NCBI GenBank assembly: GCA_947503935.1
Contig: CANNFR010000003.1
Coordinates: 1 to 64,000, forward strand
From: an uncultured Paracoccaceae bacterium
GTDB taxonomy: Bacteria > Pseudomonadota > Alphaproteobacteria > Rhodobacterales > Rhodobacteraceae
Direction: 5' to 3'
DNA: 64,000 bases
Part shown: in pieces, positions 17,132 to 25,627 of the stretch
How the letters are laid out: each line of letters opens with the position of its first letter
Position numbering within the stretch: the stretch's first letter is position 1
The notes under the pieces: model-generated
Databases searched by the model: none
What the model saw: only the letters and a program-made list of their open reading frames with translations
What the model was told of the DNA's origin: nothing
Translations under genes and position numbers: made by a program

Positions 17132-18322
17132 ATGCCATTTAACAGACGCCAAGTACTTCGGCACTTAGCTGCACTGCCAGCCCTCGGTTTAGCGCCGGGC
17201 AGGATTGCCTTTGCTAACCCTCGTGAAAACTATCAGGACCACCGACTGGTCGTTGTCTTTCTCAGAGGCGCCATGGACGGCCTCGCCGTGGTGCCTGCTA
17301 TCGGGGATCCCCGGTATCGGGAGGCACGGAACGGGCTGGCGATTGAACGTCCCGGTCTCGCTGGCGGCGCATTGGAGCTCGACGGGTTCTTCGCCCTCAA
17401 CCCGCTTCTTCCAACCTTTCACGAGGCATGGCGCGCCCGCGAGATGTCATTAGTGCATGCTGTCGCAAGCCCCTACAGGGAGCGATCCCATTTTGATGCT
17501 CAGAACCTCGTAGAGAACGGATCGGACGCAGCCTACGGCCAGGCGACGGGGTGGCTGAATCGGGCGATCCTCGATCTGTCTCACACAGGTAGTGCCATGG
17601 GCATGTCGCTCACATCGTCCCTCCCGCTCATCATGCGAGGCGAAGCCGAAATCACGTCATGGTCGCCTTCAAGTCTTCCTGAACCGGACGCCGATCTCGT
17701 CGCGCGTGCGCAGCACCTTTACTTGGGGCATGACCGGCTATACCGGCACTTCTTAAGCGCCAGGGAGTCGCATGATTCTGCTATCGCTACCGATCCGTCC
17801 GCAAGCAAGTTCGTAGCGCTTATGTCGGCGGCCGCGCGCATTCTGAGGAACGATGAAGGACCACGCGTTGCGTTCACCGAACTCGGTGGGTGGGACAGTC
17901 ATGTCGGGCAGACCGCGATCCACGGACCGTTCTGGAGAGCCATTAGGGATCTTGACGCGGGTCTGGCAGAGTTTCGCCGTGAGATCGGAGGGGCTGCGTG
18001 GCAGAAGACTGTTCTCGTCTTCTTCACCGAGTTCGGAAGAACCGTAGCCATGAACGGATCGAACGGAACGGACCACGGCACCGCTGGCGCAGCGCTACTC
18101 GTCGGCGGTGCTGTAGCCGGCGGGAAGGTGCATGCCGATTGGCCGGGCCTGCGGCAACGGGACCTCTACGAGGGCCGTGACCTTATGCCGACGACCGACA
18201 TCCGGGCGCTTTTCAAAGGCCTGTTGCGAGAACATCTCGGTGTTCCGGACCAGCATCTTGATCGTCACGTTTTTTCAGGCTCGGAGAAGCTAAGCCCCTT
18301 GAGTGACCTTACCATTTGGTAA
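17132..18322 (+). CDS. DUF1501 family protein, Tat-exported
   Basis: A 396-aa protein starting MPFNRRQVLRHLAALPALGL, a twin-arginine type signal (RRQVL) ending near residue 28 (IAFA). DUF1501 features follow: VVVFLRGAMDGLAVVPA, SHFDAQN, ELGGWDSHVGQ, VLVFFTEFGRT and NGTDHGTAGAALLVGG, which resemble the metal site of alkaline-phosphatase/sulfatase folds. Tat export implies a folded, possibly metal-loaded periplasmic protein. It starts 17 bases after the DUF1800 gene and closes the module. Confidence 0.9.
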   Translation: MPFNRRQVLRHLAALPALGLAPGRIAFANPRENYQDHRLVVVFLRGAMDGLAVVPAIGDPRYREARNGLAIERPGLAGGALELDGFFALNPLLPTFHEAWRAREMSLVHAVASPYRERSHFDAQNLVENGSDAAYGQATGWLNRAILDLSHTGSAMGMSLTSSLPLIMRGEAEITSWSPSSLPEPDADLVARAQHLYLGHDRLYRHFLSARESHDSAIATDPSASKFVALMSAAARILRNDEGPRVAFTELGGWDSHVGQTAIHGPFWRAIRDLDAGLAEFRREIGGAAWQKTVLVFFTEFGRTVAMNGSNGTDHGTAGAALLVGGAVAGGKVHADWPGLRQRDLYEGRDLMPTTDIRALFKGLLREHLGVPDQHLDRHVFSGSEKLSPLSDLTIW

Positions 18323-18805
18323 AAAGCCTCGTCCACTCCTGCACCAGCCTGAAGGACCTGTCGCTTGGTAACAAAGAAGCTTTGCTGAGACCGTCGCGGT
18401 ATCGGCGAAACCAACCATTGGCGCACAAGAGCGAAGCCAAAGCCGCCTCGTACCTTTGATCGCGGATCAGGCAACAGTGTACGTTGCCAACGTTTTTGCG
18501 AACGACGGCTCTGTTCGCGCTCTGGACCTCCAAAACCGACCAAGGTTCGCATGCGCAGCGAAAGGCGGATCTGACGGGCCGCACCGCAGCATCGCGTCAC
18601 CTGACCGAGTGACCGGTTTGGGCCGTCCGTCGCCGCGAAACGGCCTTGGCACCAAGATGCTGCGTTTGCTCCAATGACAGCGAGGAGCCCAGAGTGACCG
18701 ATGCTGCACGATGCACGAATGGCGGCTTACGAGCTTCGAGAGTTTTTGGCCTAGCGTTTTGAAGCAGCTCAGCTAGGCTCAAACAATGGTATTCAGGAGT
18801 TTGAT
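18323..18805. other. intergenic stretch without a supported gene
   Basis: About 480 bases after the DUF1501 gene. Frames on both strands are open for up to 111 codons but show no domain, signal peptide or ribosome binding site. Words such as CGAATGGCGGCTTACGAG near 18716 resemble other intergenic words in this window (11949, 19399), which suggests decayed dispersed sequence. AGGAG at 18795-18799 belongs to the next gene. Confidence 0.45.
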
Positions 18806-19279
18806 TTGAGTAGTTTGCAGCCATTTCGACCGCGTCCAGTTTTAGCCCTTCCGCATGTTGAAAGTAACGGATGGCATCTGAAGAGATATGCCATTCTTGC
18901 CGATGGAAGAGCGTTCGATGAAGCTATCGCGACTGCTGCTGGCGAGGCAGCTTTGAGGCGTTTGCCAAAAGCCGGATCATTGAACGATGAAGCGGGCAAC
19001 CAGGGCGTTGCGTTTCAAATCGTTCACTTTGCAGAGGTAGCTGTCGTCTCTCCGGTTTTTTATTGGCAGTGGGGCAGCGTTTTGGCCCATCTCGACCAGA
19101 TGAGGGCAAGCTGGGACGCACCGACAGAATTCGGAGACGGGGTCAGGGAAGTGGTTGGCTGCATCTGGGAGATGAACATCGTCGAGTTTGAAGTTGCAGC
19201 ATGGGCTACTCAGTTATTAGGCGGCGCCAAATCAACTACTGATGGTTTGACTGCTTATCTTCAAGAACATGCGGTGTGA
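18806..19279 (+). CDS. conserved-looking hypothetical protein
   Basis: A 157-aa cytoplasmic protein starting at a TTG, supported by AGGAG six bases upstream. It has no signal peptide or membrane segment. Aromatic-rich blocks such as ESNGWHLKRYAILADGR, GNQGVAFQIVHFAEVAVVSPVFYWQWG and LDQMRASWDAPTEFGDG look like a real globular domain, but I do not recognise the family. It is isolated between two gene-poor stretches, so context says little. The regular protein-like composition and good RBS argue against a chance frame. Confidence 0.7.
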   Translation: MSSLQPFRPRPVLALPHVESNGWHLKRYAILADGRAFDEAIATAAGEAALRRLPKAGSLNDEAGNQGVAFQIVHFAEVAVVSPVFYWQWGSVLAHLDQMRASWDAPTEFGDGVREVVGCIWEMNIVEFEVAAWATQLLGGAKSTTDGLTAYLQEHAV

Positions 19280-19798
19280 GAGGAACAGATCAAGCCGCAA
19301 TCACCTTGATTGCCATCTAGCAGACCTTGGCGCAGCCGCCACGAAGGTTGGAAAAGTCCCGCGAAGCAGACTTCAATCCCCTCAAAATGCTGCGCTGTGC
19401 ACGAACGTCCGCTCTGGAGAAGTTAAGCAGGCGTTTTGAGAAGCCAGCCAACGGCGGGTTTGGGCTGGCAACAGCCATTGAAACACGGTCTTGACCGTCG
19501 GCACAGTCCGCTTTGCTGTCATTTCCGTGTGGTGCAGCGAAAACCTGCCTCCCGCCCGGACTCAAGCCGAAGGAGGCGGGCGAGTGCCTGCCCGTCCCCG
19601 GGGCTGGCGCTTTGGCTGGTGGGGGATCTTTTTGGTGTTGTTTGGACGGTGCACCGCCAAGTCTTCAGAAATGGAGGTAACGTCCCCATACATCCTGGAC
19701 CTACGAAACAGCGTCTTGGTCGCTGGAGGACGAATGCCTAAACCTATGAGGCGGCCGCCCTTGCAAGAATGATTTTGCAACAGGCGGCCGCCAGTCTT
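19280..19798. other. intergenic stretch with GC-rich inverted repeats
   Basis: About 520 bases without a convincing gene. GGCGGCCGCC occurs at 19750-19759 and again at 19783-19792. Between them TTGCAA is repeated (19761-19766 and 19775-19780), so the segment folds into a hairpin with nested arms. No U-run follows on either strand, so it is at best an imperfect terminator for the DJ-1-like gene that ends at 19799. CACGAACGTCCGCTCTGG near 19398 resembles words in other gene-poor parts of the window. Confidence 0.45.
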
Positions 19799-20473
19799 TC
19801 AGAGCATCTTCAGCAGTTCGCGGGCGGCCTCTTCCGATGAGGCGGGGTTTTGGCCGGTGACCAGCTTGCCGTCGACCACGACGTAGGACGACCAGTCTTC
19901 GCCCTTGGAGTAGGTGGCGCCATTTTTGGCCAGCATGTCCTCCAGAAGGAACGGCACGACGTCCTTCAGGCCCACCGCCTCTTCTTCCGAGTTCGAGAAG
20001 GCGGTCACCTTGCGGTCCGCAACCAGCGGCTTGCCGTCGGCGCCTTCCGTGTGACGGAAGATCGCGGGCGCGTGGCAGACGGCTCCGATCGGGCGGTCGG
20101 AGGCGGCGAAGGTTTCAAGCAGGCGCTGGCTGTCGGCATCCTCGGCCAGATCCCAAAGCGGGCCATGACCGCCGGGGTAGAAGACGGCATCGAACCCCGC
20201 CGCGTCGACCTCGGACAGCACTTTGGTGTGGGCCAAAGCCTCCTGCGCCTCTGGGTCGTCCTTGAAGCGCCGCGTCGCATCGGTCTGCGCGTCCTCGGCA
20301 TCGCTTTTCGGGTCAAGCGGTGGCTGGCCGCCCTTTGGCGAGGCCAGCGTGATCTGGCCGCCAGCATCTTTCAGAACGTAATAGGGGGCCGCGAATTCTT
20401 CCAGCCAGAACCCGGTTTTTTCGCCGGTATCGCCAAGTTCGTCATGCGATGTGAGGACCATCAGGATGTTCAT
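19799..20473 (-). CDS. DJ-1/PfpI family protein, Hsp31/glyoxalase III-like
   Basis: A 224-aa class I glutamine amidotransferase-like protein. The nucleophilic elbow is AVCHAPAIF. An acidic partner lies in KTGFWLEEFAAPYY near the N-terminus, and the family block FYPGGHGPLWDL is intact. The extra EEF-PYY region is typical of the Hsp31/GLO3 branch, which detoxifies methylglyoxal or acts as a stress chaperone. The start at 20473 follows AAGGAAAC; the longer frame ahead of it has no family sequence. It is on the same strand and 19 bases after the CurA-like reductase, probably in one transcript. Confidence 0.9.
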   Translation of the reverse strand: MNILMVLTSHDELGDTGEKTGFWLEEFAAPYYVLKDAGGQITLASPKGGQPPLDPKSDAEDAQTDATRRFKDDPEAQEALAHTKVLSEVDAAGFDAVFYPGGHGPLWDLAEDADSQRLLETFAASDRPIGAVCHAPAIFRHTEGADGKPLVADRKVTAFSNSEEEAVGLKDVVPFLLEDMLAKNGATYSKGEDWSSYVVVDGKLVTGQNPASSEEAARELLKML

Positions 20474-20492
20474 ATCTGTTTCCTTTGAGGGA

Positions 20493-21530
20493 TTAATCGG
20501 AGGTGCCGACGCGGATGACCCGCTTGCCAAAAGCCTCGCCACGCAGAAGGCCAACGAACGCGGCGGGGGCCTGTTCCAACCCGTCGATCACCTCTTCGCG
20601 ATAGTGGATTTTGCCCTCTCGCACCCAGGCGCCCATTTCCTTGGCGAAATGCGGGTAGAGGTGGCCGAAATCGTGGAAGATGATGAAGCCGCGCATGGTG
20701 ATGCGCTTGCGCAGGATCTGACCCATCAGCCAACTCACCCGGTCGGGGCCGTCAGGCAGGCTGGTGGCATTGTATTGCGAGATCAGGCCGCAGACCGGCA
20801 CACGTGCGGCGGGGTTCAACAGGCCAACCACCGCGTCAAAGACCTTGCCGCCGACATTCTCGTAATAGATGTCGACGCCGTCTGGCGTGGCCTTTTTCAG
20901 GGCGTCCTTGAAGCCTTCGGCCTTGTAATCGATGCAGGTGTCGAACCCAAGCGTCTCAACCGCGTAATCGCATTTCTCCGGCCCGCCCGCGATGCCGACA
21001 ACGCGGCAGCCGAGGATCTTGCCGATCTGGCCCACGGTGGCGCCGACCGGGCCTGTTGCGGCGGCGACCACCAGGGTCTCGGCGGCCTGCGGCTGGCCGA
21101 TTTCCTTAAGGCCAGCCCAGGCGGTGAAGCCTGGCATACCGAGCACGCCGAGCGCCCAGGACGGATGCTCAGGGTCGGGGCCCAGGGGCAGCACGCCCTC
21201 GCCGTCGGACAAGGCGTAATCCTGCCAGCCATTGCCGCTAACTACCCAATCGCCTTGCGAGAAACCATCGAGGTTTGAGGTGACCACCTGCGCCACTGTA
21301 CCGCCCACCATGACCCCGCCGATTTCGACCGGGGGCGCGTAAGAGGGCGCATCGCTCATCCGGCCACGCATATAGGGGTCAAGCGACAGATACTGGGTGC
21401 GTAGCAGCATTTCGCCCGCCCCGGGCTTAGGAATGTCCGTGGTCTCAAGGCGGAGCGTGCTGTCGGTCGGCTCGCCCTTGGGGCGCTCGGCCAGAACGAA
21501 GCGGCGGTTGACCGTGTCGGTTTGCGGCAT
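20493..21530 (-). CDS. NADP-dependent oxidoreductase, CurA/prostaglandin-reductase-like MDR
   Basis: A 345-aa medium-chain dehydrogenase/reductase without zinc ligands. Motifs are LSLDPYMRGRM near residue 50, VAAATGPVGATVGQIGKILG (nucleotide loop), YYENVGGKVFDAVVGLLN, and the C-terminal FGKRVIRVG. This branch reduces activated double bonds of alpha,beta-unsaturated carbonyls (CurA, leukotriene B4 dehydrogenase). With the DJ-1/Hsp31-like gene downstream it suggests a reactive-carbonyl defence pair. Confidence 0.93.
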   Translation of the reverse strand: MPQTDTVNRRFVLAERPKGEPTDSTLRLETTDIPKPGAGEMLLRTQYLSLDPYMRGRMSDAPSYAPPVEIGGVMVGGTVAQVVTSNLDGFSQGDWVVSGNGWQDYALSDGEGVLPLGPDPEHPSWALGVLGMPGFTAWAGLKEIGQPQAAETLVVAAATGPVGATVGQIGKILGCRVVGIAGGPEKCDYAVETLGFDTCIDYKAEGFKDALKKATPDGVDIYYENVGGKVFDAVVGLLNPAARVPVCGLISQYNATSLPDGPDRVSWLMGQILRKRITMRGFIIFHDFGHLYPHFAKEMGAWVREGKIHYREEVIDGLEQAPAAFVGLLRGEAFGKRVIRVGTSD

Positions 21531-21697
21531 GGGATGTCTCCGTCGGGAAGGGGGGCGGCGGAAGTGCGGCCCTTGACGTCAGATCTAGGAACGAATGGGC
21601 GTGAGGGGAAGTTCCCGGCTTTTCACGCCCCCTTGCGCTACGTCAATGCGCCGGGGTCGGACGGTTGGCAATCTGCGCGCGGAAGGGAGGGCCGACA

Positions 21698-22195
21698 ATG
21701 CCCGCAACCACAAAAGCCGACCTGATCGCGATCACCGAGCGGGATTATGCAAAGTTGCGCAAGGTCATCGACGAGATCCCTGAGGCGCAGGCGATGCGCA
21801 AGCGCGACGAGGAGACCTCGATCAAGGATGTCATCGGCCATCGCGCCCATTGGATCGATCTGTTTCTGGGCTGGTACGCGGATGGGCAGGCGGGCCGCGA
21901 CGTGGCGTTTCCGGCGCCGGGCTACAAGTGGAACCAGCTGAAAGCATACAATGCCGACCTGCGCGCGCGTCAGGCCGACCTGGGCTGGGACGCGGCCCGC
22001 GTTAGGCTGGCCGACCGGCACGCAGCCCTGATGGCGTTCATGAAGGCCCATGACGATCAGGCGCTTTACGGCGGCCCGATGAAAGGCGCGAACAACAAGT
22101 GGACCGCAGGCCGCTGGGCCGAGGCCACCGGCCCCTCGCATTACCGCTCGGCCGCGAAGTGGATCCGGGCCTGCCTGCGGGCGGATGCGGGCTAA
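21698..22195 (+). CDS. ClbS/DfsB family four-helix bundle protein
   Basis: A 165-aa protein of the ClbS/DfsB (DUF1706) type: MPATTKADLIAITERDYAKL, then VIGHRAHWIDLFLGWY, PAPGYKWNQLKAYNADL and a C-terminal GPSHYRSAAKWIRACL. ClbS protects colibactin producers by opening the drug's cyclopropane; most members have no known substrate. The start at 21698 is preceded by GGGAGG. It is divergent from the CurA-like reductase across about 170 bases and may share its regulation. Confidence 0.88.
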   Translation: MPATTKADLIAITERDYAKLRKVIDEIPEAQAMRKRDEETSIKDVIGHRAHWIDLFLGWYADGQAGRDVAFPAPGYKWNQLKAYNADLRARQADLGWDAARVRLADRHAALMAFMKAHDDQALYGGPMKGANNKWTAGRWAEATGPSHYRSAAKWIRACLRADAG

Positions 22196-22220
22196 ACGGG
22201 GTTCGCCCCAGAGATCGCGG

Positions 22221-22619
22221 TCACGCCCCGAACCCAATGACGAGGAAGCCTTGAGTAAATCCCAGGCTGAGATAGCCGACCCAGGTCATCACCGAAAGCA
22301 CACTCAGCAGGGGCAGACGCACAATTGCAACCAGACCCATCACGGCCAGAAACAGAAGCACGAAATGCCCTGCAAGCGTCAGCCAGAACGTCGTGTAATA
22401 ATAGGTGTCGTCGGTCGTCAATGTCAGATGAAGCTTCGTGCACATGTATATCGCGACACCCAAGGTCAGTCCGAAAACCGCGACCAATCCCTGGCCCAGC
22501 AGCTTGACCGCCGGACGGGCTTGCACCGCTTTTTCCTGCTTGGCCTTGCGGCGGGCAAAAAAGGCCTCTTCTTCATCGGCCATCTTTTTGAGACGGTCTT
22601 GAAGGGTGCTTTCGGTCAT
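22221..22619 (-). CDS. hypothetical membrane protein
   Basis: A 132-aa protein with a charged, helical N-terminus (residues 1-35, rich in Glu/Lys/Arg). It continues with three or four hydrophobic segments at about 40-60, 77-100 and 103-130, including TYYYTTFWLTLAGHFVLLFLAV. I do not recognise a family. It is convergent with the ClbS-like gene (26 bases between stops) and divergent from argD. Confidence 0.75.
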   Translation of the reverse strand: MTESTLQDRLKKMADEEEAFFARRKAKQEKAVQARPAVKLLGQGLVAVFGLTLGVAIYMCTKLHLTLTTDDTYYYTTFWLTLAGHFVLLFLAVMGLVAIVRLPLLSVLSVMTWVGYLSLGFTQGFLVIGFGA

Positions 22620-22850
22620 AAAGGCTCTCTCAGATATCTTGCGTTTGCATCGGCTAAGGGATGGACATGGCGATAAAATGGCAGTAGCCCGGCAACATGA
22701 TCGACCAAATCGCCAGTCTCCAGACTGCCGCGCGCCGACGCCGATAGCGTCCGACGCCGATCGACCCTGCGCTGCTTGCGCACTTTCTCAAATCGTTGAC
22801 TTGGCCCGCCGCCTGAGGCACCCATGGCCTTATACTCCGAGGATAACCCC

Positions 22851-24032
22851 ATGATCCCGTCCGTTTTGCCGACCTATAATCGCGCCCCCCTGGCCTTCGT
22901 GAAGGGCGAGGGCGCCTGGCTGATCGAGGCGGACGGGCGACGTTTTCTTGATCTGGGCGCCGGGATCGCGGTGAACGCGTTGGGCCACGCCCACCCCGCC
23001 TTGGTGGCCGCACTGACCGAGCAGGCGAATGCGCTCTGGCACGTCTCAAACCTCTACCAGATCCCGGCGCAGCAGGCTCTGGCCGATGCGCTGGTCGAGG
23101 CGACCTTCGCCGATACCGTCTTCTTCACCAATTCCGGGACCGAGGCCGCGGAACTCGCGATCAAGATGGCGCGGAAGTATTGGTATGAGGCAGGCACGCC
23201 GCGCGAAAAGATCATCACGTTTGAGGGGTCTTTCCACGGACGCTCCACCGGCGCCATCGCGGCGGCGGGGTCTGAGAAGATGGTCAAGGGATTCGGCCCG
23301 CTGATGCCCGGCTTCGTCCATCTGCCTTGGGGCGATCACGACGCCCTACGCGCCGCCATGGGCGTGGACGTGGCCGCCGTGATGATTGAGCCGATCCAGG
23401 GCGAGGGCGGCATTCGCCCGCTGCCCGACCAATGCCTGAAGGGGTTGCGCGACCTCTGCGATGAGACCGGAGCGCTTCTGATCCTGGATGAGGTGCAATG
23501 CGGCATGGGCCGTACTGGGCGTCTTTTTGCGCATGAATGGGCCGGGGTTGAGCCCGATATCATGATGGTTGCCAAGGGCATCGGGGGTGGCTTCCCACTC
23601 GGTGCCGTGCTGGCCACGGAAAAGGCCGCCCAAGGCATGGTGGTGGGCACCCATGGGTCGACCTATGGTGGCAACCCCTTGGCCTGTGCGGTGGGTCTGG
23701 CGGTGACGAAGATCGTCTCCGACCCCGCCTTTCTGGCCGAGGTCACCCGCAAGGCAGGCCTTCTGCGGCAAAAGCTGGAAGGGTTGGTTGCCAGCCATTC
23801 CGACGTGTTCGAGGGCGTGCGCGGCACGGGCCTGATGTTGGGCCTGAAATGCCATGCACCGAACGCGGATGTGGTTCAGGCCGGTTTCACCGAAGAGGTG
23901 ATCACGGTGCCTGCGGCCGACAATGTCGTGCGCCTTCTGCCGCCCCTGACGCTGACCGATGATGAGATCGCCGAGGCCGTTCGACGGCTTGATCGTGCCG
24001 CAAGCAAGGTGGAGGCTGATGCAGCTGCGTAA
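22851..24032 (+). CDS. argD: acetylornithine transaminase
   Basis: A 393-aa class III PLP aminotransferase of arginine biosynthesis. It converts N-acetylglutamate semialdehyde to N-acetylornithine and may also act on succinyldiaminopimelate. Key blocks are FFTNSGTEAAELAIKMAR, FEGSFHGRSTGAIAA, the PLP-binding LLILDEVQCGMGRTG, and the Schiff-base lysine in MMVAKGIGGGFPLGAV. RGTGLMLGL is near the end. The start at 22851 gives the usual MIPSVLPTYNRAP. It overlaps the GNAT gene by 14 bases and lies upstream of argF. Confidence 0.95.
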   Translation: MIPSVLPTYNRAPLAFVKGEGAWLIEADGRRFLDLGAGIAVNALGHAHPALVAALTEQANALWHVSNLYQIPAQQALADALVEATFADTVFFTNSGTEAAELAIKMARKYWYEAGTPREKIITFEGSFHGRSTGAIAAAGSEKMVKGFGPLMPGFVHLPWGDHDALRAAMGVDVAAVMIEPIQGEGGIRPLPDQCLKGLRDLCDETGALLILDEVQCGMGRTGRLFAHEWAGVEPDIMMVAKGIGGGFPLGAVLATEKAAQGMVVGTHGSTYGGNPLACAVGLAVTKIVSDPAFLAEVTRKAGLLRQKLEGLVASHSDVFEGVRGTGLMLGLKCHAPNADVVQAGFTEEVITVPAADNVVRLLPPLTLTDDEIAEAVRRLDRAASKVEADAAA

Positions 24033-24516
24033 GTACCAGTTCGTGCCGGTTACAGATGACCAATATCCGATGATTTTCGAATGGCTGGGGCGCCCGCATG
24101 TCCAGGCCTGGTGGGGCATACCCGAGGAGGAATTGGCCTTGATCCGCGAAGACCGCAAAAACGGCGCCATCGACATGCGGATCGTGCATGTCGATGGAAA
24201 GCCTTTTGCTTATATCCAGGATTATCCCGCCGATCATTGGCCATTGCCGCACTACGCGGGCTTGCCCAAGGGCACGCGCGCCATCGATACCTTCATCGCC
24301 GAGACGGACATGCTGGGCCACGGTCACGGGGCCGCCTATCTGCGCCAACGCGCAAGCGAACTGATCGAAGCGGGCGCCCCGAAAGTGGTGATCGATCCCG
24401 ACCCCAAGAACCACCACGCCATCCGCGCCTACCGATCCGCAGGCTTCACCGGCGATCAGGTGCGCGCCCGCGAAGATGGCGATCCTGTCCTGGTCCTGGA
24501 ATTCAATCCCGACTGA
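24019..24516 (+). CDS. GNAT family acetyltransferase, AAC(6')-like
   Basis: A 165-aa N-acetyltransferase. It begins [32 protein letters not shown], resembling the aminoglycoside 6'-N-acetyltransferase and IucB branch. The acetyl-CoA loop is in [18 protein letters not shown], and the C-terminal [12 protein letters not shown] is a standard GNAT signature. Its start lies inside argD, so it is translationally coupled to arginine biosynthesis. That position argues for a metabolic or repair role rather than antibiotic resistance; the substrate is unknown. Confidence 0.9.
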   Translation: MQLRKYQFVPVTDDQYPMIFEWLGRPHVQAWWGIPEEELALIREDRKNGAIDMRIVHVDGKPFAYIQDYPADHWPLPHYAGLPKGTRAIDTFIAETDMLGHGHGAAYLRQRASELIEAGAPKVVIDPDPKNHHAIRAYRSAGFTGDQVRAREDGDPVLVLEFNPD

Positions 24517-24530
24517 TCCTTCCCATTGGT

Positions 24531-24580
24531 CCAAATATCCTCGGGGGGAGGCCGCAAGGCCGGGGGGCAGACAGCCCCCG
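24531..24580. repeat. AAATATCC-type GC-rich intergenic hairpin element
   Basis: Starts CCAAATATCC and continues into two GC-rich hairpins, the second with arms GGGGGC and GCCCCC around AGACA (24563-24579). A related element occurs at 46951-46993 and a shorter one, inverted, near 31672-31695. They lie only between genes. The element sits between GNAT and argF and could act as a processing or weak termination site. Confidence 0.5.
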
Positions 24581-24604
24581 AGCCCTCTTTCAGAAAGAAA
24601 TCCG

Positions 24605-25531
24605 ATGCAGCATTTCCTCGATATCCACAAAACCGACGCCGCCGCTCTCAGGCAGATGATCGATGGCGCGCGCGCAATGAAGACCGCTCGCAACGGCCGC
24701 CCGAAGGGCGCCCCGGATGACAAGCAGCCCCTTGCGGGCCATATGGTTGCGCTGATCTTCGAAAAGCCGTCGACCCGCACGCGCATCTCGTTCGACGTGG
24801 GCGTGCGCCAGATGGGTGGCCAGACGATGGTGCTGTCGGGCGCCGACATGCAGCTTGGCCATGGCGAGACCATCGCCGACACGGCCCGCGTGCTGTCGCG
24901 CTATGTCGACCTGATCATGATCCGCACGTTTGAGGAGGCGACGCTGTTGGAAATGGCCGAATATGCCGACGTGCCGGTGATCAACGGGCTGACCAACCGC
25001 ACCCATCCCTGCCAGATCATGGCCGATGTGATGACGTACGAAGAACACCACGGGCCCATCGCCGGCAAGAAGGTCGTCTGGTCCGGCGATGGTAATAACG
25101 TCTTCGCCAGCTTCGCCCATGCCGCCGGGCAGTTCGGTTTCGACCTGACCTTCACCGGCCCCGAGACGCTGGACCCTGAGCGGGAATGGCTGGATTATGC
25201 CGCGGCCAAGGGCCATCCGATCACCATTGAGCGGAACCCCCAAAAGGCGGTCGAGGGCGCCGACCTGGTCGTCACCGATACCTGGGTGTCGATGCACGAC
25301 CCGCAATCGGCGCGCGAACGGCGCCACAACCAGCTGCGCGGCTATCAGGTGAACGAAGCGCTGATGGCCCATGCCAACCAGGACGCGCTTTTCATGCATT
25401 GCCTGCCCGCGCACCGCGATGACGAAGCCACCAGCGCCGTAATGGACGGCCCCAGCTCGGTCATATTCGACGAAGCCGAGAACCGCCTCCATGCCCAAAA
25501 GGCGATCATGAAATGGTGTCTGGGTCTCTGA
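24605..25531 (+). CDS. argF: ornithine carbamoyltransferase
   Basis: A 308-aa anabolic enzyme that joins ornithine and carbamoyl phosphate to form citrulline. The carbamoyl-phosphate motif is [24 protein letters not shown] and the ornithine-side HCLPAHR are present, as is DTWVSM. AAGAAA lies just upstream of the ATG at 24605. It follows argD and the GNAT gene in one transcriptional direction, making a partial arg operon. Confidence 0.96.
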   Translation: MQHFLDIHKTDAAALRQMIDGARAMKTARNGRPKGAPDDKQPLAGHMVALIFEKPSTRTRISFDVGVRQMGGQTMVLSGADMQLGHGETIADTARVLSRYVDLIMIRTFEEATLLEMAEYADVPVINGLTNRTHPCQIMADVMTYEEHHGPIAGKKVVWSGDGNNVFASFAHAAGQFGFDLTFTGPETLDPEREWLDYAAAKGHPITIERNPQKAVEGADLVVTDTWVSMHDPQSARERRHNQLRGYQVNEALMAHANQDALFMHCLPAHRDDEATSAVMDGPSSVIFDEAENRLHAQKAIMKWCLGL

Positions 25532-25627
25532 TCACAGGGCTCGAAATCCAGTCCTGTCTGTGGCAGGGTCGCACCCGTTAACGAAGTCTTGCGTAAGAGT
25601 GACGACAAAACTCTACGCGAGGTTTCA

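Noticed and set aside
19491-19772. 93-codon plus-strand frame in the gene-poor stretch
   Set aside because: No domain, no clear ribosome binding site and it runs into the inverted repeat at 19750; it is not supported as a gene.
24019-24516. Aminoglycoside resistance gene
   Set aside because: Embedded in an arginine operon with native composition and no mobile element nearby.
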